Assembly (NCBI RefSeq): GCF_000498575.2
Contig: NZ_AWSQ01000003.1
Span: 63,969-127,968 of the forward strand
Source of the DNA: Pseudomonas taeanensis MS-3
GTDB lineage: Bacteria; Pseudomonadota; Gammaproteobacteria; Pseudomonadales; Pseudomonadaceae
Direction of reading: 5' to 3'
Length of the DNA stretch: 64,000 bases
A program made the translations under genes and the position numbers. Shown piece after piece: positions 33,079 to 40,423 of the stretch (positions are counted from its first letter, which is position 1; every line of letters begins with the position of its first letter). Below the pieces are notes generated by a model that was not told the origin of the DNA, made no database searches, and saw only the letters and a list, made by a program, of their open reading frames with translations.

Positions 33079-33957
33079 TTAGCGCTGCATCGCGGCGTGC
33101 TGCTCATAACGCCGGTATTGCGGGCTAGCCTCGATGGTCTGCGCCAGACGCAGGGTTGCTTCGTTAACCTGATCGGCGACGAACAGAGTGATGTCAGTGC
33201 CCGGCAGCGACGGCAATCCGTCCTCGATCACCTGCAGGCCAGGCTCCAGAGTCGAGCGCGGAATGATGCCGACCCCTATCCCGGCGCGTACAGCCGCCAG
33301 CACTCCGGCCCGGCTCTGACTGGTGAAGGCAATACGGTACGGAATCTGCGCCTCGACCAGGGCCTTGCGCGCGGAATCCCGGTGGTAACAGCCCTCGACA
33401 AACACCGCCAACGGCAAGGGATCACGCTCGTGAGTCGAGTGCGCCTCGTTGCGCACCCAGACCAACTCATCACGAAACAGACGGCGACCACCCTCCGACA
33501 AGGCCGGCATCTCGACCAGGGCCAGGTCCAGCTTGCCCTCGGCCACCATTGACGCCAGGTGAAAGGGCCGATGGTCGCAAACCACCTCTAAACAGGCTTC
33601 TGGATAACTCAAGACGAACGTTTCCAGCAGCGGAGTAAGACTGCGCGTGGCGTACTGGTCATGGGTACCGAAGCGTACCTGGCCACCCACATCGGCATGC
33701 TGGAAGGTGCCGAGGATGCGGTCATGCAGGTTAAGCAGCTGCTGCGCGTGGTTCTTCAGCTGCTCTCCGGCCTGACTCAGCCTGACGCCATATTGACCGC
33801 GCTGCAGCAGCTCGGCCGATACCAGAGCCTCCAGCCGACTGAGCTGCATGCTCACCGTGGAAGGCGCACGATGCAGTCGAGCGGCCGCACTGGTCAGGTT
33901 GAGCGTCTCGGCGACCACGACGAAGGTACGCAGCAAAGCTATCGGCAGGTCGCGCAT
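33079..33957 (-). CDS. LysR-family transcriptional regulator
   Basis: About 292 aa from ATG 33957 (MRDLPIALLRTFVVVAE); a TTG four codons upstream (33969) is an alternative with no better ribosome site. N-terminal winged HTH (LNLTSAAARLHRAPSTVSMQLSRLE), then a LysR substrate-binding domain. It diverges from an MFS transporter across 130 bp, the classic arrangement in which such a regulator controls its neighbour. Ligand unknown. Converges with lpxH at a 21-bp gap. Confidence 0.88.
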   Translation of the reverse strand: MRDLPIALLRTFVVVAETLNLTSAAARLHRAPSTVSMQLSRLEALVSAELLQRGQYGVRLSQAGEQLKNHAQQLLNLHDRILGTFQHADVGGQVRFGTHDQYATRSLTPLLETFVLSYPEACLEVVCDHRPFHLASMVAEGKLDLALVEMPALSEGGRRLFRDELVWVRNEAHSTHERDPLPLAVFVEGCYHRDSARKALVEAQIPYRIAFTSQSRAGVLAAVRAGIGVGIIPRSTLEPGLQVIEDGLPSLPGTDITLFVADQVNEATLRLAQTIEASPQYRRYEQHAAMQR

Positions 33958-34087
33958 GGCAGAATTCAACCTTATTGAAAGTAGTGATCAATATTTATCG
34001 TTTTACTGAACCCTGGCAAGCCTCTATGTTCGCCAGAATCGAGCTCACCCCATGCGAATTCCCGGCGAGCGGTCACGGAGCGAAAAG

Positions 34088-35293
34088 ATGCGGATGCCCA
34101 CCACGTTCGGCCTCAACCAGATTGTCAGCCACGGCTTTGGCATGTTTCTGTTCGCCGCCCTGATGCCTCATATGCGCGAATCCATCGACATCAGCCCCTG
34201 GCAGCTGGCGACCATCGGTGCCCTAACCCAGCTGGCCTATCTGGCCGGGGCCATGCTCCTCGGCCTGCTCGGCCATCGCCTCGGCACCGGCCGCCTGGCC
34301 CTGATCACCGGCGTCACCACCAGCACGCTGCTGTTCAGCATGTCGCAGCTGCGCGACCCCGTGCTGATCACGCTGGTACTGACCTGCCTGGCCGCCAGTG
34401 CGGCGATCAGCTGGGGCTGCATCGTCGAAATCATCAGCCGCTGCACCCGTGCCGAATTGCGCTCAACCTACCTCTCCTGCGCCTCGAGCGGCACGGCCTG
34501 GGGCTATGCAATCAACGGTCTGCTGATTCTTCTGGTGGTACCTCTACTCGGCTGGCAGAGCAGCTGGCAGCTGGCCAGCCTGTTCGGCGCTCTGGTGGTG
34601 GGCCTGACCTGGCACTTGTTGAAGAATCTGCACAACCTGCCGCCCAGTCACATCGACACCCGCGAGGCGGTGATCCCGACGTCCCGGCTGTTCGCCACCA
34701 TCATCGGCGAGCGCACTGCACTGTTCGCCTGCCTGATCTGCCTGCTGGTGGGTTTCACCACCATGCCCTTTTCCTACTGGCTCAATAGCTATCTGGATGA
34801 ACTCCAGCTGCCGGCGGCACTGGGCGGCTACACCTGGGCGACGGTTGGCGGCACTGGCATGGTGGCCGGCTTCATCACCGGCAAGCTGGCCGACCGCAAA
34901 GGCCATGGCACTGCGCTGATGGTGATCTTCAGCGGGTTTGCCCTGGGACTGCTGGCGTTTATCTACGATCCAAGCAAATTCGCGCTGGTGGCGGGCTTCG
35001 GCTATGGCCTGATGTACTTCCCCATGTGGGGCATCGTCGCCGGCTGGGTCAATCAGCAGTATTCGTCTACCGCAACCATGCAGATCAGCGGTATCTGCAT
35101 GGTCGCCTTCGGCCTTGGCGGCACCCTGGGTAACCTGCTGGCCGGCTACATCCGCGAAAGCACCGGCTCGCTGCAGCACGTGTTTCTCGTGCTGACCATC
35201 GCCTCCCTGCTGCTGGTAATGCTGGCCATGGTCATCCTGCGCAGCAATCGCAAGCCGTCGACGGTGATCCCGCCAGCGACAAATGCCTGCTGA
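34088..35293 (+). CDS. MFS transporter, substrate unknown
   Basis: 401 aa from ATG 34088 (MRMPTTFGLNQIVSHGFG), chosen for a GGAG 7 nt upstream; an earlier in-frame ATG at 34052 adds a charged, non-membrane peptide. About 12 hydrophobic helices with the MFS loop 2-3 pattern GLLGHRLGTGRLAL and a central loop near residue 200. No close family could be named from sequence alone. Expected to be under control of the divergent LysR regulator. Confidence 0.82.
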   Translation: MRMPTTFGLNQIVSHGFGMFLFAALMPHMRESIDISPWQLATIGALTQLAYLAGAMLLGLLGHRLGTGRLALITGVTTSTLLFSMSQLRDPVLITLVLTCLAASAAISWGCIVEIISRCTRAELRSTYLSCASSGTAWGYAINGLLILLVVPLLGWQSSWQLASLFGALVVGLTWHLLKNLHNLPPSHIDTREAVIPTSRLFATIIGERTALFACLICLLVGFTTMPFSYWLNSYLDELQLPAALGGYTWATVGGTGMVAGFITGKLADRKGHGTALMVIFSGFALGLLAFIYDPSKFALVAGFGYGLMYFPMWGIVAGWVNQQYSSTATMQISGICMVAFGLGGTLGNLLAGYIRESTGSLQHVFLVLTIASLLLVMLAMVILRSNRKPSTVIPPATNAC

Positions 35294-35345
35294 TCGAGAG
35301 GAGCGGCTGACTCAGCTCAACTGACGACAGTCCGTTGCGGACAGG

Positions 35346-35948
35346 TTAGGCGGCCGCACCGCTGTGAAAGCGGAATTCCTTGTCCGGGGTGAGAATCGCA
35401 TCGCGCTCGATCTCGGCAAAGAAGGCAATTCGTTCATCAATCGACCCACCAGCATAATCCCGGGCCATTTTCAGGTAGCCCTGATAATGCCGCGCCTCGG
35501 ACTTGAGCAACGAGCGATAAAACTGTCCCAGCTCCTCGTCGAGGTGCGGTGCCAGGCGGAAAAACCGCTCACAGGAACGCGCCTCGATAAAGGCACCGAC
35601 GATCAAGGTGTCGACCAGCTTATGGGGCTCGGAGGTGCGCATGTGCTTGTGCAGGCGTTGGGCATATAGCGCCGCGCTGACCGGACGATAGGCGATGCCG
35701 CGCTTCTTCATCAACGCCGCGACCTGTTCGAAATGGCGCAACTCCTCACGCGCCAAACGCGACAAGTTGTGCTGTAAATCGGCCTTCTCGATATAGCGAA
35801 AAAGCAGGGTCAAGGCTGTAGAGGCGGCCTTCTTCTCGCAATTGGCGTGATCAATCAACATCACGTCCTGATTCTGCAGCGCCTGGGCAATCCAGGTGTC
35901 AGGGGTAGGACAGAGCAAGAAGGCTTCAATTTCGGGTAGCAGTTGCAT
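35346..35948 (-). CDS. miaE: tRNA-(ms2io6A)-hydroxylase MiaE
   Basis: 200 aa from ATG 35948 (MQLLPEIEAFLLCPTPD); the frame is open further upstream without conserved sequence. Ferritin-like di-iron helical protein: iron ligands in HANCEKKAAS, REELRHFEQ, IEARSCERFF and KSEARHYQGY. It hydroxylates the isopentenyl group of ms2i6A37 in tRNA, using O2. Single-gene unit between the MFS gene and the stress-protein genes. Confidence 0.9.
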   Translation of the reverse strand: MQLLPEIEAFLLCPTPDTWIAQALQNQDVMLIDHANCEKKAASTALTLLFRYIEKADLQHNLSRLAREELRHFEQVAALMKKRGIAYRPVSAALYAQRLHKHMRTSEPHKLVDTLIVGAFIEARSCERFFRLAPHLDEELGQFYRSLLKSEARHYQGYLKMARDYAGGSIDERIAFFAEIERDAILTPDKEFRFHSGAAA

Positions 35949-36033
35949 AGGCTCACAAAGTTTGATGACAACGGTGGCTGACGCGCTGGGCGGACCATTA
36001 TACGAATGGCGACCGGAACAACCAGCCATGCCG

Positions 36034-36047
36034 TTGATACCGGTCAA
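36034..36047 (+). promoter_or_regulatory. Anr/FNR-type box upstream of first universal stress gene
   Basis: TTGATACCGGTCAA, one mismatch from TTGAT-N4-ATCAA. Its centre is about 42 bp before the start predicted by a -10 element TATAGT at 36071-36076: the class II FNR geometry. The downstream gene encodes a universal stress protein, a class often oxygen-regulated by Anr in Pseudomonas. Confidence 0.65.
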
Positions 36048-36112
36048 GAACACGTTTTACTGGGTGCATCTATAGTTGTTTTCAGTACAACTCATTTCGT
36101 ATGGAGTCGATC

Positions 36113-36976
36113 ATGCAAGCTATACGCAGCATTTTGGTGGTAATGGATCCCGGCCAACAGGAAGGCCTGGCACTGAAACGCGCCAAGCTGATCGCGGGGG
36201 TTACCCAGTCGCAACTCCACCTACTGGTCTGCGATAAGAAACACGATCACTCGACCTACCTCAGCGACCTCTGCGCCACCCTCAAGCAAGAGGGCTTCAA
36301 CACCTCCAGCCAGCAGGCTTGGCATGAAAACCTGTACCAGACCATCATCAGCGTGCAGCAGGCCGAAGGCTGCGGCTTGGTGATCAAGCAGCATTTCCCC
36401 GACAACCCGCTGAAGAAAGCCCTTCTCACGCCAGAAGACTGGAAGCTGCTGCGCCACTGTCCAAGCCCGGTACTAATGGTCAAAACCGATAAACCCTGGA
36501 ACGCTGGGGTTATCCTCGCCGCAGTAGACGTCGGCAACGCCGACGGTGAGCATCGCACCCTGCACGCCAGCATCATCAGCCATGGCTACGACATCGCCGC
36601 CCTGGCCAAGGCCGACCTGCATGTGATCAGCGCCCACCCAGCACCAATGCTGTCGGCCGCCGATCCGACCTTTCAGCTGAAAGAAACCATCGAGGCGCGC
36701 TACCGTGAACAGTGCAAAGCATTCCAGGCCGAGTTTGATGTGCCCGACGAGCGCCTGCATGTCGCAGAAGGCCCAGCCGACTCATTGATTCCGCAAATCG
36801 CGCATCAATTGAACGCAGCAGTCACAGTGATTGGCACCGTCGCTCGCACCGGCCTCTCCGGCGCACTGATCGGCAATACAGCCGAGGTGATTCTCGATTC
36901 GCTGGAGAGTGATGTCCTGGTGCTCAAGCCGGATGACATCATCGCCCACCTTGAAGAACTGGTTGCCCAGCGCTGA
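36113..36976 (+). CDS. Universal stress protein, tandem-domain (UspE type), copy 1
   Basis: 287 aa from ATG 36113, with GGAG 7 nt upstream. Two Usp domains (about 1-140 and 145-287). The second has the nucleotide-loop signature GTVARTGLSGALIGNTAE; in the first it is degenerate. First of three successive paralogues in the same direction (36113, 37541, 38636), each with its own long 5' gap, so they look like independent units. An Anr-type box at -42 suggests induction under low oxygen. Confidence 0.88.
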   Translation: MQAIRSILVVMDPGQQEGLALKRAKLIAGVTQSQLHLLVCDKKHDHSTYLSDLCATLKQEGFNTSSQQAWHENLYQTIISVQQAEGCGLVIKQHFPDNPLKKALLTPEDWKLLRHCPSPVLMVKTDKPWNAGVILAAVDVGNADGEHRTLHASIISHGYDIAALAKADLHVISAHPAPMLSAADPTFQLKETIEARYREQCKAFQAEFDVPDERLHVAEGPADSLIPQIAHQLNAAVTVIGTVARTGLSGALIGNTAEVILDSLESDVLVLKPDDIIAHLEELVAQR

Positions 36977-37540
36977 GCGCCATTCCGCCGGCGGGCACAC
37001 AAACGCCCGCCTCTTCATAGAACAAGCAGCTACATACTTAAGGCGTAAAGAGAATACTCAAACCGACCGAATGCCTTGGCATATTACTCGACGGCAACCA
37101 GACTCTCGTTGGCACTCGCGACTTACGCCCCGCCTTCCCAGGCCCAATGCTTATCGCATAGCGGTCATGAGCGCCTTTCATAGCCACAGAGCCCCGTGCA
37201 CTACGGAAAGCATGCTCAAGACAGCGACCACCAAGCGCTCGCTGATCGCCCCGCATACCCAATGAAGGGAATCACCTCTTTGGAGTTTGTTGCCAGAGTG
37301 CGTCTTATTGCTCGCCCTTTGATCCAAACGCACTAGAACAACACATGCCGCTCCCGTGAAGACACGACGTGCAGCTGCCTGTGTTTTTGCCCGCTATGTG
37401 GGCGATGCCCTTCGAGGAACCTTCAGCCATGCCAGCACACTTCTTCGCTCATGCCGCACCTTCGGTGCCCAACAGGCGTAGAGCTCTTGGCTGCCTGATT
37501 TTCTCTGTCAAAAACGCACCAAAAAACTATCGAGATAACA
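36977..37540 (+). other. 564-bp intergenic region between stress-protein copies 1 and 2
   Basis: No coding sequence with family features was found on either strand. A hairpin GGCGGGC-N8-GCCCGCC at 36990-37011 right after copy 1 is a possible terminator with a weak T run (CTCTTC). A lone TTGAT at 37318 lacks a partner half. Nothing else recognised. Confidence 0.5.
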
Positions 37541-38473
37541 ATGAAAACCATCCACAGAACACTTGTGGTAATCGATCCCCTTCAATCCGAAGCGCAAATA
37601 TTGGAGAGAGCCAAGTCGATCGCCGACCTGACCCAATCACACTTGCACCTTTTAACCTGTAACAAGAAATCTGATCTTTCATCCCACCTGCTCGACATGC
37701 AGGAGGCCCTTATTGACCAAGGATTCAGCGTCAGCGCTCAACAGGCCTGGAATGGCAACCCGCACAAAACCATCATCGCAGTCCAACAAGAGCAAGGCTG
37801 CAGTCTTGTCATCAAACAACACCAGCCGGACAATCCACTGACCAAATCCTTTCTCTCGCCTGATGATTGGGCGCTTCTACGTTATTGCCCCTGTCCCATT
37901 CTGATTGTCAAAGCGGCTGTTTCCTGGACCGGAGGCGTCATTCTCGCAGCCGTCGATGTGGGCAGCAGTGATATCGAACACCGTATTCTACAGACCGGGA
38001 TTGTCAGCCATGGCTTCGATCTCACTCAGCTAACCGGTGGCAGCTTGCACCTGGTCAGCGCTTGCCCCTCCCCCACGCAGTCCGCTGCCGACCCGATGTA
38101 CCAGCTCAGGGAAAGTATCCAGTCCTATTACCGTGAGCAGTGCCAAGCCTTCCAGGATGAGTTCAACATCGACGAACAACATATCCACATCGAGGAAGGT
38201 TCGGCCGAACTCCTGATTCCGCAGCTCGCGCACCGACTCAAGGCCGCCATCACTGTGATTGGCAGCGTTGCCCGAACCGGCGTAGCCGGTGCGCTGTACG
38301 GCAACACCTCAGAAATGATCCTCGACTCCGTGGAAAGCGACGTGCTGGTACTCAAAGCAAACGACGTCATCACTCATCTGGAAGAGTTGACTGCGCCACC
38401 CCTAAGAAGCGCATCGCTAAACACCCAAGCCCACACTTGGCCCTACAACCATCCTGTACGCATTTCAAACTGA
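37541..38473 (+). CDS. Universal stress protein, tandem-domain (UspE type), copy 2
   Basis: 310 aa, paralogous along its length to copy 1 (shared start M-(Q/K)-x-I, DLTQSHLHLLTCNKK, and in domain two GSVARTGVAGALYGNTSE). It has ~20 extra C-terminal residues absent from copy 1. Start ATG 37541 with a modest GAGA ribosome site. Followed by a long hairpin at 38488-38529. Confidence 0.87.
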   Translation: MKTIHRTLVVIDPLQSEAQILERAKSIADLTQSHLHLLTCNKKSDLSSHLLDMQEALIDQGFSVSAQQAWNGNPHKTIIAVQQEQGCSLVIKQHQPDNPLTKSFLSPDDWALLRYCPCPILIVKAAVSWTGGVILAAVDVGSSDIEHRILQTGIVSHGFDLTQLTGGSLHLVSACPSPTQSAADPMYQLRESIQSYYREQCQAFQDEFNIDEQHIHIEEGSAELLIPQLAHRLKAAITVIGSVARTGVAGALYGNTSEMILDSVESDVLVLKANDVITHLEELTAPPLRSASLNTQAHTWPYNHPVRISN

Positions 38474-38487
38474 ATCGACTGCGGTAG

Positions 38488-38529
38488 CCGACTGGTTGCC
38501 TTGATTAAGTAATCGAGGCAACCAGTCGG
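38488..38529. terminator. Long hairpin after stress-protein copy 2
   Basis: 19-bp stem (one G-T wobble) closed by a four-base loop AAGT, 12 bp after the stop of copy 2. No T run follows, so it may be a Rho-stabilising or mRNA-protecting structure and not a true intrinsic terminator. Confidence 0.5.
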
Positions 38530-38635
38530 TCGGTTCATCCATACCGCGGGCAAGACCTGCTGTCCTTTTGATTAAGTCAATAAATAAAAGAGAGGCCAGC
38601 CCGCAATCACGCTTCCATCTGTGAAGGAGATTGCC

Positions 38636-39511
38636 ATGCGTTCGATTGAGAAAATCCTGGTCATGCTGCGTGCCGATCCTGCCGAAGACTTAGCCCTGCT
38701 ACGCGGCAAACAACTCGCACGAACCTTAGGTGCCGAGCTGCAGCTATTACTCTGCGATCCACACGAGGGGCATGCCGAATACCTCGAAGGGCTGCTGGCC
38801 AAACTGCGCAGGGAGGGGTTCCGGGTCCAGGGCGAGCTGGTCAAGGGGCAACCACACCACGCCTGCTCCGCCATTCTCGCGGCGCACCAGCGCCACGCAT
38901 GTGACCTGGTGATCAAGCAGCACCGTCCCGACTCCCTGCTGGCCCAGTTGTTTACGCTCCCGGACGATTGGCAGCTGTCACGTGCGCTATCGACGCCCTT
39001 GTTGCTGGTCAATACCCCGCGTTGCTGGGAAGGCGGCACCGTTCTGGCTGCCATGGATGTCGATCATCTGGACCAGGAGCACCGTGCGCTGCAGGGCAAT
39101 GTCATGGACTACACCGCCGAATGGTGTCGCCTGTTCCAGGCTGAGCTGCATGTGGTCAGCGCCTACTCGGCCCCAGCCCTACCCCTGGCCGATCCGACTA
39201 TTCACATCGACCAGGCCATTGCCCAGCACTGTCATGACCAGTGCCAGTGGTTTCAGCATGAGTACGAGCTCGCCGAGCGCCACCTGCATATCGGTGAAGG
39301 CCCCGCCAAAACGTTGATCCCACGGGTTGCCAACGAGCAGGGGGCAGTACTGACCGTACTGGGCACAATTGGTCGCAGCGGACTGGGAGGCATCCTGATC
39401 GGTAATACCGCAGAAACGGTGCTCGATCGGCTGAACAGCGACGTGCTGATACTCAAACCCCATGAATTGCCGGCAAAACGGGTTGAGCCAAGTGGCCACC
39501 GGGCAGCGTGA
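38636..39511 (+). CDS. Universal stress protein, tandem-domain (UspE type), copy 3
   Basis: 291 aa from ATG 38636, with GAAGGAG 7 nt upstream. More divergent than copies 1 and 2, but with the same two-domain plan (MRSIEKILVMLRADP ... VLAAMDVDH ... GTIGRSGLGGILIGNTAET). Converges with the DUF1289 gene, 29 bp apart. Confidence 0.87.
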   Translation: MRSIEKILVMLRADPAEDLALLRGKQLARTLGAELQLLLCDPHEGHAEYLEGLLAKLRREGFRVQGELVKGQPHHACSAILAAHQRHACDLVIKQHRPDSLLAQLFTLPDDWQLSRALSTPLLLVNTPRCWEGGTVLAAMDVDHLDQEHRALQGNVMDYTAEWCRLFQAELHVVSAYSAPALPLADPTIHIDQAIAQHCHDQCQWFQHEYELAERHLHIGEGPAKTLIPRVANEQGAVLTVLGTIGRSGLGGILIGNTAETVLDRLNSDVLILKPHELPAKRVEPSGHRAA

Positions 39512-39540
39512 GGCTGGCATTCGAGACTGCAACTGGGCGA

Positions 39541-40017
39541 TTAAACGCCCAGCTGCATGCCCTCACGCAGGAAGCGAGGGGCGATATAGCGTTCATAGTG
39601 TGCCTCGGACAGCAGGAAGAACTCGCGATCAATGGCGTCACGCAGCTCCGGCAAGCCCCAATCGCGGAACTCGGGCAGCAAGGCCATGCCATAGGCGTCC
39701 AGCTGGTTGATCACCCGCGCACCTCGAGCGATCAGTTGGTATGCCCAGCAATAGGGTGACTGCTGGGGCACGAAGCGAATCTTGCGTTGTTCCAATTGGC
39801 TGCGCAGACGAGCGGCATCGAAAACTTCCAGCTTGGCCGCCATCACCTGCACCAGGAGTACCTCGAGGCGCAACCAGACGGCGCGTTTTTCCTCGTCGTT
39901 GTAACGGTTCCAGCTGATGACTTCATGGTGGAAACGCTTGCAGCCACGGCAGACCAAATCACCGTAAACAGTGGAGCAAAGACCGACACAGGGTGTTTTG
40001 ATGCGCTGATTGGACAT
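39541..40017 (-). CDS. DUF1289 domain protein
   Basis: 158 aa from ATG 40017 (MSNQRIKTPCVGLCS). The first ~50 residues are a DUF1289 cysteine cluster (TPCVGLCSTVYGDLVCRGCKRF), probably metal binding; the remainder, with many aromatic residues, has no named family. Function unknown. Divergent from acnB across a 406-bp gap. Confidence 0.85.
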   Translation of the reverse strand: MSNQRIKTPCVGLCSTVYGDLVCRGCKRFHHEVISWNRYNDEEKRAVWLRLEVLLVQVMAAKLEVFDAARLRSQLEQRKIRFVPQQSPYCWAYQLIARGARVINQLDAYGMALLPEFRDWGLPELRDAIDREFFLLSEAHYERYIAPRFLREGMQLGV

Positions 40018-40105
40018 AGCGAGGACAGATACATGCAAGCGAACAGCCTGGCATCTTAGCCCTTTGTCTAAGTCAGTTCACCCCCACATGTCTCAGGGCT
40101 TTGGC

Positions 40106-40134
40106 TTAACTTTATCCACGCTTTGCAGTAGACT
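40106..40134 (+). promoter_or_regulatory. Likely sigma70 promoter of acnB
   Basis: TTAACT (40106-40111), 17-bp spacer, TAGACT (40129-40134). Four of six matches in each hexamer. Predicts a ~280-nt 5' leader before the acnB GTG. Confidence 0.5.
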
Positions 40135-40167
40135 CGGCCCGCCTTTTATAGGCGCCAATGTCCGTTG

Positions 40168-40305
40168 GAAGCTGTTTTCAAAGCGTCACGAGCACAGTCA
40201 ATCCTGCAGGTACGATGTTGGCGCAGGCCCCCTGGACCACTCCAGGAGCCCGCGCCAGCCCTCATCTACCCCGTCCTGCCGGCGTAAAACTTTGAAAACA
40301 GCTTC
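40168..40305 (+). promoter_or_regulatory. Structured 5' leader element of acnB
   Basis: Inside the 406-bp gap between the DUF1289 gene and acnB. A 16-bp perfect inverted repeat (40168-40183 with 40290-40305, starting GAAGCTGTTTTC) encloses 106 nt holding a second strong stem-loop at 40218-40258 (GGCGC/GCGCC, GG/CC, CCTGGA-CCAC-TCCAGG). On RNA this would be a long stem closing an inner hairpin. No T run and no target duplication were seen. Candidate cis-regulatory RNA; a small mobile element remnant is the alternative. Confidence 0.55.
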
Positions 40306-40423
40306 TGGAAGAAATCCCTGAAACCCTGGCTAAGTGGCTCATAAAGCCACCAGGCGCATGGTTCAGTGTTTTCTGGATCGCGTCCCGGACAACCCTTTGG
40401 GACCACTGATGAGGGTAATAACT

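Noticed and set aside
38568..38583. TTGATTAAGTCAA before stress-protein copy 3 as an Anr box
   Set aside because: The half sites are separated by three bases, not four.
40168..40305. acnB inverted repeat as a composite transposon or IS end pair
   Set aside because: Only 138 bp, no open frame inside, no target duplication outside; kept as an RNA-structure candidate instead.
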